Shown: positions 17,101 through 26,242, numbered from the stretch's first letter. The stretch: DNA of 64,000 bases from Propionispora hippei DSM 15287 (GCF_900141835.1 NZ_FQZD01000015.1:1-64000), one strand, 5' to 3'. Made by a program: numbers and translations. Notes: generated by a model from the sequence alone, not told the origin.

Positions 17101-18183
17101 ATGAATGCACATTTACACGCAATTGAAACGAAAGTAAGAGACGGAGTAAGGTTGAGCAAGGAGGACGGTCTGGCCCTGTTCGCCTGCCAGGATCTTAGCT
17201 GGCTGGGTTATCTGGCCGATCAGGTCCGTCAGCGCATCAGCGGTGATTATGTTTACTTTAATGTAAACAGACATATTAATCTGACTAATATCTGCACCTC
17301 GCGGTGCAAATTTTGCGCCTTCGGCTGCGATGCCGACAGCCGCCAGGCTTACCAAATGAGCAAGGAACGGGTGCTGGAAATCGCGCGGCAGGCCGCGACT
17401 GATCCGGACTTAAAGGAACTGCATATTGTCAGCGGTCTGCATCCCGAATGGCCGTTCGACTATTATGTGGATGTGATAGCCAGCCTGAAACAGGCTTTAC
17501 CTGCTATCCATTTGAAGGCCTTTACAGCAGTAGAGATTTGCCATTTTGCCAAGGTGTCGGGAAAACCGGTGCGGGAGGTTTTGCAAATTCTCCAGGCGGC
17601 CGGGGTGAATTCACTGCCCGGCGGCGGCGCGGAGATTCTCTCCGACCGGGTACGGCAGGCGCTTTGTCCCAATAAAGCTACGGCGGCCGAGTGGCTGCAA
17701 GCCAGTTACGAGGCGCACCGCCTGGGGCTAAAGAGCAATGCCAGCATGCTTTATGGTCATGTGGAGACGCTGGAGGAGCGGGTGGACCATCTGTTGGCGC
17801 TCAGGGCGCTCCAGGATGAAACCGGCGGCTTTCAGACGTTTATCTGCTTCCCGTTTCACTCGAAGAATACCGAATTGGAGCATTTGGCGCGCACCAGCCA
17901 ATGGGACGATCTAAAAACCATGGCGATTTCCCGGCTGTTGCTGGATAATTTTAAAAATATCAAGGCTTACTGGATTATGCTGACCCTCCCCCTGGCACAA
18001 TTGGCCCTGGGCTTTGGCGCTAACGATATGGACGGTACGGTGAGCGAGGAAAAGATTATGCACGCCGCAGGGGCCAAATCAGCGAAAAGCTTAGAAAAGA
18101 CAACAATAATTGAAACGATCAGGCAAGTCGGCCGTATTCCGGTGCAACGTGATTCTATGTATAATATTTTAAAAGTGTTATAA
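17101..18183 (+). CDS. mqnE: Aminofutalosine synthase (radical SAM)
   Basis: Radical SAM enzyme of the futalosine menaquinone pathway, joining a SAM-derived adenosyl group to the MqnA product. 360 residues. The 4Fe-4S ligands are Cys65, Cys69 and Cys72 in NICTSRCKFCAF; LPGGGAEI and the C-terminal GFGANDMDGTV belong to the MqnE/MqnC/CofH group. NLTNICTSRC and FICFPFHSKNTELE favour MqnE over MqnC, but the paralogues are close. ATG 17101 follows AAAGGAAG. No other mqn gene is adjacent. Confidence 0.85.
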   Translation: MNAHLHAIETKVRDGVRLSKEDGLALFACQDLSWLGYLADQVRQRISGDYVYFNVNRHINLTNICTSRCKFCAFGCDADSRQAYQMSKERVLEIARQAATDPDLKELHIVSGLHPEWPFDYYVDVIASLKQALPAIHLKAFTAVEICHFAKVSGKPVREVLQILQAAGVNSLPGGGAEILSDRVRQALCPNKATAAEWLQASYEAHRLGLKSNASMLYGHVETLEERVDHLLALRALQDETGGFQTFICFPFHSKNTELEHLARTSQWDDLKTMAISRLLLDNFKNIKAYWIMLTLPLAQLALGFGANDMDGTVSEEKIMHAAGAKSAKSLEKTTIIETIRQVGRIPVQRDSMYNILKVL

Positions 18184-18198
18184 TATAGAAGATAGACG

Positions 18199-18230
18199 AA
18201 ACAGCTGTAAGATTAGGGCGGCTGTTTTTC
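18199..18230 (+). terminator. Weak terminator after mqnE
   Basis: AACAGC / GCTGTT stem with a 15-nt loop followed by TTTCTTTT, 17 bp after the stop. Confidence 0.5.
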
Positions 18231-18275
18231 TTTTATTGCAGTTTTTTGTCCTTATTGACGGAAAGGAACCCGGTT

Positions 18276-19205
18276 ATGTCATGTATTGTGCAAGCGGAAA
18301 ATTTGGGTAAGACCTATAGCGGCTTTAAAGCCTTGAAGGGGATATCCTTTACGATTGAAGAACGGCAATGTGTCGGTTTTCTCGGTCATAACGGCGCCGG
18401 TAAATCGACCACCATGCGCATGCTGTACGGCTTGTCCACCGTGGAGGAGGGTTCACTGCGCCTGTTCGGCCAGCCGGTGGCGCCGTTGACGCCGCCGGCT
18501 CTGAAAGCGCTGCTGGGCATTGTACCGCAGGAGGATAATCTGGACGTGGAGCTGACCGTGCTGGAGAATTTAGAGATTTACGGCGGCTATTTTGGACTCA
18601 GCCGCCAGGAGGCCCGCCAACGGGGTCTGGAGCTGCTGCGGTTCATGGGGCTGGAGGATAAAATGAAGGCTACCGTTGAGGCGTTGTCCGGCGGCTCGAA
18701 ACGAAAGCTGGTTATTGCCAGAGCACTCCTCAACCGGCCGAAAATGATCATTCTGGATGAACCGACTACCGGTCTGGACCCGCAGGCTCGCCGGCAGGTG
18801 TGGCAAAAGCTGAGACAGCTTAAGGCCGAGGGCGCTACCTTGGTGTTGACCACTCATTATATGGAGGAGGCGGCCCAGCTTTGCGACCGGCTGCTGGTGA
18901 TGAACGAGGGGCTGATACTGGCCGAGGGCAGTCCGGAGGAGCTGGTGAAACGGTACGTCCGGCCCTATGTGATTGAGGTGCGGGTGCCATCCGATCAGGT
19001 TCCGGCTGATTTTGCCGGGCAGGTGGCCCGGCTGGGCGGCGAGGCCGTTTATTTGGCCGATGACCTGTTTGTCTTTTGTGAGGATGGGGACCGGCTTTGG
19101 CGGGAACTGGCCAGCCTGGGCGTGCCGCAGCATGCCTGTTATCTGCGCAGCTCCCATCTGGAGGATGTATTTTTGAAGCTGACAGGAAGGAGAGGCGAAG
19201 CATGA
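18276..19205 (+). CDS. ABC exporter ATP-binding protein (NodI-like, ABC-2 type)
   Basis: ATPase of a two-gene ABC-2 exporter, 309 residues. Walker A GHNGAGKST, Q-loop VPQEDNLD, signature LSGGSKRKL (a Lys in place of the usual Gln), Walker B MIILDEPTTGLDPQ and H-loop TTHYME. The C-terminal 80 residues resemble NodI/CcmA-type proteins. ATG 18276 has GAAAGGA upstream; the in-frame TTG 18246 lacks a site. The permease gene starts at the overlapping ATGA. Substrate unknown: NodIJ exports lipo-oligosaccharide in rhizobia, but many homologues export drugs or lipids. Confidence 0.88.
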   Translation: MSCIVQAENLGKTYSGFKALKGISFTIEERQCVGFLGHNGAGKSTTMRMLYGLSTVEEGSLRLFGQPVAPLTPPALKALLGIVPQEDNLDVELTVLENLEIYGGYFGLSRQEARQRGLELLRFMGLEDKMKATVEALSGGSKRKLVIARALLNRPKMIILDEPTTGLDPQARRQVWQKLRQLKAEGATLVLTTHYMEEAAQLCDRLLVMNEGLILAEGSPEELVKRYVRPYVIEVRVPSDQVPADFAGQVARLGGEAVYLADDLFVFCEDGDRLWRELASLGVPQHACYLRSSHLEDVFLKLTGRRGEA

Positions 19206-19957
19206 CACTGCAGGTTTTGTCTGTCCTGAAACGGCATCTGACAGTCTTCCGCCGGACGTTGATTACCAATGTAACCTATAGTCTGATTGAACCGCTGCTT
19301 TATCTTTCCGCCATGGGCTTCGGCGTAGGCAGCTACGTGGAGGCGATGGACGGCATGAGCTACATGCAGTTCATTGCGCCGGGCATGGTGGCTTCGTCGG
19401 CTATGTGGGCCTCCACCTTTGAATGCACCTACGGCAGTTTTATGCGGCTTCATTTTGAAAAGACCTTTCACGCCATGCTGGCAGCGCCTGTTTCGGTAGG
19501 CGATGTGGTAGCCGGTGAAATTCTGTTTGCCGCGATTAAAAATATTGTGTTTGGCTCGGTCGTGCTGGCCGTTGTTGCCGCGCTGGGGCAGGTGCATTCA
19601 CTTTGGGCCTTGCTGATCCCGCTGTTCCTGGTGCTGCCGGGCTTGGTTTTTGCCATACTGGCACTGATTTATACAGGAAGTATAAAACATATTGATTATT
19701 TGAATTACTATATTACACTCTTTATTACGCCGCTTTTTTTGTTTTCCGGCGTGTTCTTTCCGGCTTCTTCGCTGCCCGGCTGGGCACAGGCGCTCCTATG
19801 GGCCAATCCGTTGTTTCACACGGTGGAGGTCTGCCGGGCTTTGGCGTTAGGGCAATTGGCGCCGGGACTGTGGAGTCATGTCGGCGTGCTGCTGATGCTG
19901 ACCGTCTTGCTGGCCAGGCTGCCGGTCCGATTGATCAGCCGACAGTTGATCAGTTAA
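19202..19957 (+). CDS. ABC-2 type permease (NodJ-like)
   Basis: A 251-residue membrane partner of the preceding ATPase, overlapping it by 4 bases. Six hydrophobic segments and the family stretch FIAPGMVASSAMW, TFHAMLAAPVSVGDVVAGEI and FSGVFFPASSLPGWAQ are typical of NodJ/ABC-2 permeases. The pair makes a complete exporter as a dimer. Confidence 0.88.
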   Translation: MTLQVLSVLKRHLTVFRRTLITNVTYSLIEPLLYLSAMGFGVGSYVEAMDGMSYMQFIAPGMVASSAMWASTFECTYGSFMRLHFEKTFHAMLAAPVSVGDVVAGEILFAAIKNIVFGSVVLAVVAALGQVHSLWALLIPLFLVLPGLVFAILALIYTGSIKHIDYLNYYITLFITPLFLFSGVFFPASSLPGWAQALLWANPLFHTVEVCRALALGQLAPGLWSHVGVLLMLTVLLARLPVRLISRQLIS

Positions 19958-20081
19958 CGTTATGCTGATGGCCATAATATGATACAATATACAGAAAAAC
20001 TATAAACTGGCAGCGCCTGTCGCCGTGCCCTCGCCCAATCGGAGACAGACTGCCGTGAGACAATTTCAGGGAGGGTTTATT

Positions 20082-20978
20082 ATTAATTTTCAGCCGATTC
20101 GTTTAGCGGATAAGCCGCTATTTGACAGTTTTCTTCGTAAACGGCGTTATGAAAACGCTCATTTTAGCTTTACTAATCTGTTTATGTGGCGCAGCGGATT
20201 CCAGGTGGAGTGGGCGCTGCTTGGCGAACAGCTCTGCATCCGGGCAGCCTGGGATGGCGAGCATTACATTTTGCCGCCCTTTGGTGCGCCCGATCAAGGC
20301 ATGGGCGATGCCTTAGACCGTTTGGCGGAGCATTTTGCCGCTCAGGGCTGGCCGCTGGTCATTCGCGGGGCCGAGGCCTTTATGATCGAAGAGCTAAATG
20401 CGCTGCGGCCGGGCCTGCTGCGATGGGAAGCAGATGAGGATAATTTTGACTATGTTTACAACACCCAGGATCTGATTGATCTGTCGGGCCGCAAGTATCA
20501 TTCCAAGAAAAATCATCTAAACAGTTTTAAACGGTCCTATAGTGACTATTCCTATGTGCCGTTGACGCCCGACCTTGTTCCGGCCTGCCTGGAGGTGGCC
20601 CAAAACTGGTGGCTGCAGCAGCCAGACAGCGAGGATGTCAGCCTGAAGCTGGAGCAGCAGGCTATTGCCGACGCGCTGGGCAATATGGAGTATTTGGGCT
20701 TAAACGGCGGGGCTATCCTGCTTTCCGGTCAGGTTGCCGCCTTTACTTTCGGCGAGCGATTGAATGAGGATACGGCGGTTGTCCACGTGGAAAAGGGTAA
20801 TCCGGAAATCCGCGGCGTATTTACTGTCATCAATCAGGAATACTGCCGCAACACCTGGGAGCATATTCCTTATATTAACCGGGAAGAGGATATGGGGATT
20901 CCCGGCTTGCGTAAGGCGAAGCAGTCGTATCATCCGGTGACAATGATCAAGAAATATGTAGGCACTTTGCAGAAATAA
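20082..20978 (+). CDS. DUF2156 family protein (phosphatidylglycerol lysyltransferase C-terminal-like)
   Basis: A 298-residue soluble protein of the DUF2156 group, with a duplicated GNAT-like fold related to the aminoacyl-transferring half of MprF: LFMWRSGF, YHSKKNHLNSFKR, GGAILLSGQVAAFTFGERL and the C-terminal YINREEDMGIPGLRKAK are typical. No flippase domain is present and the reaction is unknown. The only well-spaced SD (AGGGAGGG, 20068-20075) is followed by ATT ATT; ATT 20082 fits spacing and the family N-terminus. The alternative GTG 20055 has a poorer site and adds nine residues. Confidence 0.8.
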   Translation: MNFQPIRLADKPLFDSFLRKRRYENAHFSFTNLFMWRSGFQVEWALLGEQLCIRAAWDGEHYILPPFGAPDQGMGDALDRLAEHFAAQGWPLVIRGAEAFMIEELNALRPGLLRWEADEDNFDYVYNTQDLIDLSGRKYHSKKNHLNSFKRSYSDYSYVPLTPDLVPACLEVAQNWWLQQPDSEDVSLKLEQQAIADALGNMEYLGLNGGAILLSGQVAAFTFGERLNEDTAVVHVEKGNPEIRGVFTVINQEYCRNTWEHIPYINREEDMGIPGLRKAKQSYHPVTMIKKYVGTLQK

Positions 20979-20983
20979 ATAAA

Positions 20984-21018
20984 AGAAGCGGGCAGGAATA
21001 CATCCTGTCCGCTTTTTC
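20984..21018. terminator. Bidirectional terminator
   Basis: AGCGGGCAGGA / TCCTGTCCGCT with T-run on the plus side and CTTCTTTTATTT on the minus side, between convergent genes. Confidence 0.8.
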
Positions 21019-21026
21019 AGGCAGCC

Positions 21027-21983
21027 TCAAGCGGGGCTGCCGTATTTATTGGCATAAAGTTTTACGAAGATAGCTATAATATCCGGATCAAACTGAGTGG
21101 CAGCGTTTCGCGTCAACTGGCGGATGGCCTCCTGATGGGATATGCTTTCCCGGTACGGCCGGGTAGAGGTCATGGCCTGATAGCTGTCAGCCACTGCGAT
21201 AATCCGGGATCCCAGCGGGATGTCGGTGCCGGCTAAGGAACTGGGATAACCGGTGCCGTCCCAGCGGGCGTGATGGTGCAAAATGATATCCGACACTTGG
21301 CTGAGAAAAGGAATGCCGGCGATAATCCGTGCTCCGATGACCGGATGCTGCTTGATCATATCCCATTCTTCGTCGGTCAGTGGTTCAGGTTTATTTAGAA
21401 CCGGTGTGGGAATGCCGATCTTGCCGATGTCATGTAAAATGGCGGCAAAATTGATCTGAAATAACTGATCGTCAGGCAGATGCAGCGCCTGTCCGATATG
21501 TAAGGCGATGTCGGCCACTTCCGAGGAATGGCTGTAGGTGTAAGTGTCCTTGGCCTCCAGGGCATTGATCAGTGATTCGATGACTGAAAGCAGCATATTT
21601 TCCCGCTCATTGCTTAATCGGCAGGCCAGTTGATTGATTTGTGAGGCCAGGAGTGACAATTCGTCGCGGCCGTCGATTTCCAGATCAATGTCCAGTTTGC
21701 CGCTGGCTAGCTGCTGTATGGCTCGTTGGACCAGGCTGAGCCGGCGGGAAAAGTAGCGGGCTAACAGGCAGCAGCACAGGGCGGAGCCGATGCCGGCCAA
21801 GGCAAAGGCGATGATCAGGTATTCGCCGGAAAGGGGAGTGCCGCTCACCGGACTTTGCTGAGGCAGGATGCTCTCCGGCGAATGGAGGACAAGGCTGACA
21901 ATCATAAACAGTGAAAATAGGCAGCAAAACATACAGGCATAAAAAAACTTCGTTCGCAGCGGAAACAGATAGTGGGTAACCAT
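21027..21983 (-). CDS. Membrane HAMP-HD-GYP phosphodiesterase
   Basis: Probable c-di-GMP phosphodiesterase, 318 residues. A transmembrane helix near the N-terminus, a short extracytoplasmic loop, a second helix (about 50-75), a HAMP-like linker and a C-terminal HD-GYP domain. Metal and catalytic motifs are intact: HDIGKIGIP, HPVIGARI, HHARWDGTGYP. The sensor loop is only about 25 residues, so sensing is probably in or near the membrane. ATG 21983 lies five bases after AGGAG. Confidence 0.9.
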   Translation of the reverse strand: MVTHYLFPLRTKFFYACMFCCLFSLFMIVSLVLHSPESILPQQSPVSGTPLSGEYLIIAFALAGIGSALCCCLLARYFSRRLSLVQRAIQQLASGKLDIDLEIDGRDELSLLASQINQLACRLSNERENMLLSVIESLINALEAKDTYTYSHSSEVADIALHIGQALHLPDDQLFQINFAAILHDIGKIGIPTPVLNKPEPLTDEEWDMIKQHPVIGARIIAGIPFLSQVSDIILHHHARWDGTGYPSSLAGTDIPLGSRIIAVADSYQAMTSTRPYRESISHQEAIRQLTRNAATQFDPDIIAIFVKLYANKYGSPA

Positions 21984-22046
21984 ATACACTCCTGATGTCG
22001 TAATTAATAGTAATCTTATACCGTACTGAATAGGTTATTGCGTTAC

Positions 22047-22074
22047 ATAATATTATATAATCTTATATAATATT
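22047..22074. repeat. AT-rich palindromic block
   Basis: ATAATATTATATAAT followed by CTTATATAATATT, between the divergent HD-GYP and EamA transcription units. It shares the core ATATTATATAAT with the two 20-bp operator-like repeats at 46483-46539. It could be a promoter/operator for the HD-GYP gene. Confidence 0.4.
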
Positions 22075-22166
22075 TCTTTGCAAAGTAGCGATTACCTTCC
22101 CCTTTTTGAGCTGTCCCGCTAATTTTGCGGTTAGGTGAAAAATAGGCAGGCGACAGCGGAACAATA

Positions 22167-22175
22167 TGATATAAT
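22167..22175 (+). promoter_or_regulatory. Extended -10 promoter for the leader ORF and EamA gene
   Basis: TGATATAAT is an extended -10 with a consensus hexamer. No clear -35 is visible, as is common for this class. It lies 37 bp before the leader ORF. Confidence 0.55.
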
Positions 22176-22211
22176 AGGGTTATTACGTTGCTTTAACAGG
22201 AGGTAGCGCCC

Positions 22212-22262
22212 ATGTACAGGCAGCCTTTATTTGAAAATGATGTTCCGGCTGTACGCGCTTAG
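22212..22262 (+). CDS. 16-residue leader peptide upstream of the EamA gene
   Basis: Open frame MYRQPLFENDVPAVRA with an excellent SD (AGGAGG, 8 bases upstream) and its own promoter. It is followed at once by GGGGAG (22268-22273), then CCCTCCCCC (22285-22293), then the SD GGGAGG of the exporter gene (22307-22312). The C-rich block can pair with either G-rich block, so a ribosome at the leader stop could decide whether the exporter SD is free. No homologue is recognised; regulation by attenuation is an inference. Confidence 0.5.
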   Translation: MYRQPLFENDVPAVRA

Positions 22263-22320
22263 CTAACGGGGAGCGTGCAGCAAGCCCTCCCCCGGACAGG
22301 GAAAAAGGGAGGACGGAACA

Positions 22321-23184
22321 TTGAAAGAATATCTTGGATCGTTATATTTAATAGCCGCTGCCAGCATTTGGGGCGGCATGTATGTGGTCAGCAAACAGGT
22401 ACTGGCTGTCATTGAACCGTTAGAACTGGTTTGGCTGCGCTATGTTGTGGCGCTGGCGGCGCTAACGGTTATGGGGGTGACAACCGGCCAGTCCTGGAAG
22501 GTTCACCGCCGGGATGTGCCGCTGATTTTGCTGATCGGCCTGATTGGCTACTGCATTTCGATTTGGGCCCAGTTTGCCGGAACGCAGCTTTCTTCCGCCC
22601 AGATGGGGGCGGTTATTACCTCGGCGACACCGGCCTTTATGGTGGTATTTGCCCGCTGGCTGCTTAACGAGCGGATTACGGTACGAAAAGCCGCGGCCGT
22701 TGCGCTGGCAACCGCCGGTGTGCTGTTGATCGTCGGTGGCGGCGACGGGAGCGGTTCGTTTCAACTGGGTGGTGCGGTACTGGTGGTGGCAGCGTTGACC
22801 TGGGCCTTGATGTCGGTGCTGGTCAAGCGGGTGCCGTCCGGCTATTCGGCACTGGTAGTCACTACCTATGGCATTTTGACGGCCGCCTTGGTTATGACTC
22901 CCTTTGTTTTGGGCCGGAACGAGCTGGTACGGTTGGCATCAGACAGTCTGACAGTTTGGCCGGGGCTTTTGTATTTAGGCATTGTATCCACAGCGGGTGC
23001 CTTTTATTTTTGGAATAAGGGGTTGCAGTTGGTGGATGCCACCCGGGGCGGGTTGTATTTTTTCTTTCAGCCCCTAGTAGGAACTCTGCTGGGTTGGCTG
23101 TTTCTCGGGGAACAGGTGGGCTGGACTTTCTGGCTGGGAGCGGGCGGCATTCTTGGCGGGGTTCTGCTGGTCATCCGGGAATAG
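22321..23184 (+). CDS. EamA/DMT-family exporter
   Basis: A 287-residue drug/metabolite transporter with ten predicted helices in two EamA repeats (about 5-140 and 150-287); GGMYVVSKQVL and the GLLYLGIVSTAGAFYFWNKG segment are typical. Start is TTG 22321, eight bases after GGGAGG. Substrate unknown (amino acids, nucleosides or toxic metabolites in relatives). The leader ORF and sequestered SD upstream suggest inducible translation. Confidence 0.87.
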   Translation: MKEYLGSLYLIAAASIWGGMYVVSKQVLAVIEPLELVWLRYVVALAALTVMGVTTGQSWKVHRRDVPLILLIGLIGYCISIWAQFAGTQLSSAQMGAVITSATPAFMVVFARWLLNERITVRKAAAVALATAGVLLIVGGGDGSGSFQLGGAVLVVAALTWALMSVLVKRVPSGYSALVVTTYGILTAALVMTPFVLGRNELVRLASDSLTVWPGLLYLGIVSTAGAFYFWNKGLQLVDATRGGLYFFFQPLVGTLLGWLFLGEQVGWTFWLGAGGILGGVLLVIRE

Positions 23185-23223
23185 GACGCGGTTTAGTAGT
23201 TCGTTGATAAAGGAGGCAGAACG

Positions 23224-23928
23224 ATTAAGCACACCGGCATAAATCAGCAAACCCTTCGCATCATCATTCTGGCCGCCATAGCAATTCTGGCGGCGGCCGT
23301 TTATGTGGCACAGCCTGAATTCATTCACCGGCTGATGCGCTACGTTGTGCATGGTGATGTCCGAGGCAGTATTGCTTTTATTCAGTCTTACGGACCCTAT
23401 GCGATTCTGGTTGCCTTTGTTTTGGTAGTTCTGGTCAATATAGTAGCCGTATTGCCGAATATTTTTCTGTTGGCTGCCAACGGTATATTATTTGGGGTGA
23501 CCTGGGGAACCGTCATTTCCTGGCTGGGTGAGTCGCTGGGCGTGATCATTAGCTTCTTGCTGATGCGATATCTGTTCCATGACTGGGCTCATGCCATTAT
23601 CGAACGAAGCGAAGGCTTAAAAAAGATGGACGAGTTCAGCGGTCGGCGGGGGTTTGTGATTATGCTGTTTGCCCGCTGTATTCCCTATATTCCTTCCGGA
23701 CTGATTACCGCCTTAGGCGCCGTGAGCAGTATCCGGATTAGGGACTATGCAGTGGCTACGCTGATCGGGAAGCTGCCTTCGGCGGCTATTGAGGTAACTA
23801 TGGGGCATGATTTGCTTTTGTACCGGCAGCATTCGTCCCGGCTGCTTATTTTGGCGGCGTTATCAATAGCAGCCTATTTCGTGTTTTTGCACTATAAAAA
23901 GGTCTTTGAGCACAAAGACCCGGAATAA
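23224..23928 (+). CDS. TVP38/TMEM64 (VTT domain) membrane protein, probable AUU start
   Basis: A 234-residue inner-membrane protein of the DedA-like TVP38/TMEM64 group, related to lipid scramblases. The core has LPNIFLLAANGILFG, the ISWLGESLGVIISF amphipathic stretch and FARCIPYIPSGLITALGA. The open frame from GTG 23305 lacks the first helix; AAAGGAGG ends seven bases before ATT 23224, and translation from there adds IKHTGINQQ and a hydrophobic helix TLRIIILAAIAILAAAVY that the family needs. No ATG/GTG/TTG lies between. It may be translated on the EamA transcript. Confidence 0.8.
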   Translation: MKHTGINQQTLRIIILAAIAILAAAVYVAQPEFIHRLMRYVVHGDVRGSIAFIQSYGPYAILVAFVLVVLVNIVAVLPNIFLLAANGILFGVTWGTVISWLGESLGVIISFLLMRYLFHDWAHAIIERSEGLKKMDEFSGRRGFVIMLFARCIPYIPSGLITALGAVSSIRIRDYAVATLIGKLPSAAIEVTMGHDLLLYRQHSSRLLILAALSIAAYFVFLHYKKVFEHKDPE

Positions 23929-23929
23929 G

Positions 23930-23968
23930 CTAGGTAAGCACTGATTAATTTAATCAGTGCTTACCTAG
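23930..23968. repeat. Perfect 18-bp inverted repeat
   Basis: CTAGGTAAGCACTGATTA, ATT loop, then its exact complement. It overlaps the end of the membrane protein gene region and lacks a T-run, so it is not a standard terminator. A proper bidirectional terminator follows 29 bp later. Confidence 0.7.
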
Positions 23969-23996
23969 AGGTTTTGCAACCGGCAACTGTAGTTTG

Positions 23997-24040
23997 GGAA
24001 AAACAACTGACTGGCTTTGGCGGCCAGTCAGTTGTTTTCC
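23997..24040. terminator. Bidirectional terminator
   Basis: GGAAAAACAACTGACTGG / CCAGTCAGTTGTTTTCC around CTTTGGCGG, between the convergent VTT and thioesterase genes. Confidence 0.8.
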
Positions 24041-24042
24041 AA

Positions 24043-24546
24043 TTATTGCTGTTCCAGGGTTACCTGACAGGCGGCCGGTCGGGATTTTTTCTGCTTGTAG
24101 GCCAGGTAGCGCTGCTTTCCCTGTTCAAACAGGCAGGCTTCTTCCTCGCTGGTGATTTCCAGAGTGGGAACCGGGTACGGTCTGCCGTTTTCATCCAGGG
24201 CCACAAAGGTAAAAAAGGCGGTCAGCGCTGTTTTGGCCGGTTCCTCTTTCGATAAATCCTCCATCGTCACGGTAATGGATATTTCCATCGAGCTTTTGCC
24301 GACAAAGGTTAACTGTCCATGGCAGGTAACCACATTGCCGATAAAGATGGGGTGATGGAATTCCAGCTCATCAACCCGGGCGGTGACGACATTGGTGCGG
24401 GCATGCCGCCGGGCGACCACGGCGGCCGCCGTGTCCATCAGTTTCATGATTTCGCCGCCATGGACATGACCGGCGGGATTGGCGTGTTCCGGCAGCATGA
24501 CCGAGGACATGATCACCTTGGACTGGCCGACTGTTTTTGTACTCAT
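24043..24546 (-). CDS. Acyl-CoA thioesterase (YkhA/YciA-type hotdog)
   Basis: Hydrolyses acyl-CoA thioesters. A 167-residue single hotdog domain with the family motifs MLPEHANPAGHVHGGEIMKLMDTAA (HGG on the active helix) and RVDELEFHHPIFIGN. ATG 24546 is preceded by GGAGGAAAG; the longer frame to 24594 has no site. Single gene, divergent from the MATE transporter. Confidence 0.9.
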   Translation of the reverse strand: MSTKTVGQSKVIMSSVMLPEHANPAGHVHGGEIMKLMDTAAAVVARRHARTNVVTARVDELEFHHPIFIGNVVTCHGQLTFVGKSSMEISITVTMEDLSKEEPAKTALTAFFTFVALDENGRPYPVPTLEITSEEEACLFEQGKQRYLAYKQKKSRPAACQVTLEQQ

Positions 24547-24874
24547 TTGCTTTCCTCCGTCAGCGGTAACCGGGCAGAAACCCGGCAGCCGCAAGCTAAT
24601 AATATAGATTAGTAGCTTATCAGTTTTAAGCCTGCCATTTTAGAGCTGATAAGGCACCGGTTATGTCCACTATAGCACCGGACGGGGTACCTTGCAAGAG
24701 CAGGGCCGGCGTGACTGCCGGCATACCTTACCTCCGTAAATGCGTGTATAATGAAATATGCATTTATATGGGCAACTTTGAAACTACCATATCTTTACGG
24801 GTCTTTCTCTGCATATTTAATTTTGCCGTTGCAAAGTTGGGAGAAATGGCCCGGCAGATCTTATCAATAACGGG
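24547..24874. other. Gene-free gap upstream of the MATE gene
   Basis: Contains TATAAT at 24747-24752 as a probable -10 for the MATE transcript and GC-rich inverted repeats near 24690-24725. No known riboswitch was recognised, and the reading frame at 24663 is not supported. Confidence 0.4.
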
Positions 24875-26242
24875 GTGTTACTTATCGAACAGACATATTC
24901 CTGGCGGCAAAAGGCGACTACGTTGCTGTCTATTTTATCTCCGATTTTTGTTACGCAGCTTGCCTATTGCGCCATTAATTTCTTTGATACGACCATGTCC
25001 GGCCACGCCAGCCCGGATGATCTGGCCGGGGTGGCCATTGGCAGCAATCTGTGGATGCCTGTCTTTACCGCCGCCGGAGGTGTACTGCTGGCCGTGACTC
25101 CGATCATGGCCCAGCTTCATGGTGCCAAGCGTTCGGCCGAGGTTCCCGCCGTAGTCGCTCAGGGAATTTATCTGTCGTTGCTGCTGGCAGCCGCGACCAT
25201 TGGCCTGGGAGTGGTAACCGTTACGGCGTTGCTTGGGCAGCTACACCTGGAACCGGCCGTATTTTCCATTGCCCAGCGTTTTCTGGGAGCTATCGCGCTC
25301 GGGGTGGCGCCTTTTTTTGTCAACATGGTGCTGCGTAATTTTATTGATGCCCTGGGCTACACACGGGTGACTATGCTGATTGCGCTGTGTGCGCTGCCGA
25401 TCAATATTTGTTTAAATTATATTCTGGTCTTCGGCAAGTTTGGCTTTCCACGGCTGGGCGGCGTCGGCTCCGGCTATGCCTCGGCCCTGACTTATTGGTG
25501 CATCACGATTATGAGTGTGCTGGTGGTGCAAAAGGTGGCGCCATTCCGGAATTACCGGGTATTGGCCAACTGGCCCCGGCCGTCCTGGCCGGCGTTAAAG
25601 GAACAACTGGGAATTGGTTTGCCCATCGGCATTGCTATTTTTTGTGAGACCAGTATTTTTGGTGTAGTCGCTTTGTTTATGTCCCATTTCGGGACGCTGA
25701 CCATCGCCGCCCATCAGGCGGCCATTAACTTTGTTTCTTTAATTTATATGCTGCCTTTAAGTATTTCCATGGCCTTGACCATTGTCGTCGGGTTTGAGAC
25801 AGGCGCCCGGCGGTTAAGCGATGCCAGACAGTACGGTTTTCTCGGCATCGGCACGGCTATCTTTTTGGCTCTCCTTTCAGCCGGTGTGTTGGTTTTATAT
25901 AACGAGCCTGTGGCCGCTCTGTATTCGGATGATCCTGCCGTAAAGCTGCTGATTCAGTCCTTTTTGGTGTACGCCGCCTTTTTTCAGTTGTCCGACGCGG
26001 TGGCGGCGCCCATCCAGGGCATATTGCGGGGCTACAAGGATGTGACGGTTACTTTTGTAATGGCGCTGGTTTCTTACTGGGTTATCGGCCTGCCAATCGG
26101 CTATTGGCTGGCTGGGGACAGCAGCTATGGCGCCTATGGTTACTGGATTGGTTTTATTGTCGGCCTGGCTGCCGGTGCGGTCGGTTTAGCCATGCGGCTG
26201 TCCTATGTACAGCGCCGGACTAGACGGCTAACTGGAGAGTAA
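24875..26242 (+). CDS. MATE family multidrug efflux transporter
   Basis: Sodium- or proton-coupled exporter of cationic compounds. 455 residues, twelve helices in two homologous halves; SPIFVTQLAYCAINFFDTTMSG, AVTPIMAQLHGAK and GLPIGIAIFCETSIFG match the NorM group. GTG 24875 is the first canonical start but has no SD; CGGGGTG lies 6-8 bases before ATC 24884, so a non-canonical start three codons later is possible. Confidence 0.9.
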   Translation: MLLIEQTYSWRQKATTLLSILSPIFVTQLAYCAINFFDTTMSGHASPDDLAGVAIGSNLWMPVFTAAGGVLLAVTPIMAQLHGAKRSAEVPAVVAQGIYLSLLLAAATIGLGVVTVTALLGQLHLEPAVFSIAQRFLGAIALGVAPFFVNMVLRNFIDALGYTRVTMLIALCALPINICLNYILVFGKFGFPRLGGVGSGYASALTYWCITIMSVLVVQKVAPFRNYRVLANWPRPSWPALKEQLGIGLPIGIAIFCETSIFGVVALFMSHFGTLTIAAHQAAINFVSLIYMLPLSISMALTIVVGFETGARRLSDARQYGFLGIGTAIFLALLSAGVLVLYNEPVAALYSDDPAVKLLIQSFLVYAAFFQLSDAVAAPIQGILRGYKDVTVTFVMALVSYWVIGLPIGYWLAGDSSYGAYGYWIGFIVGLAAGAVGLAMRLSYVQRRTRRLTGE

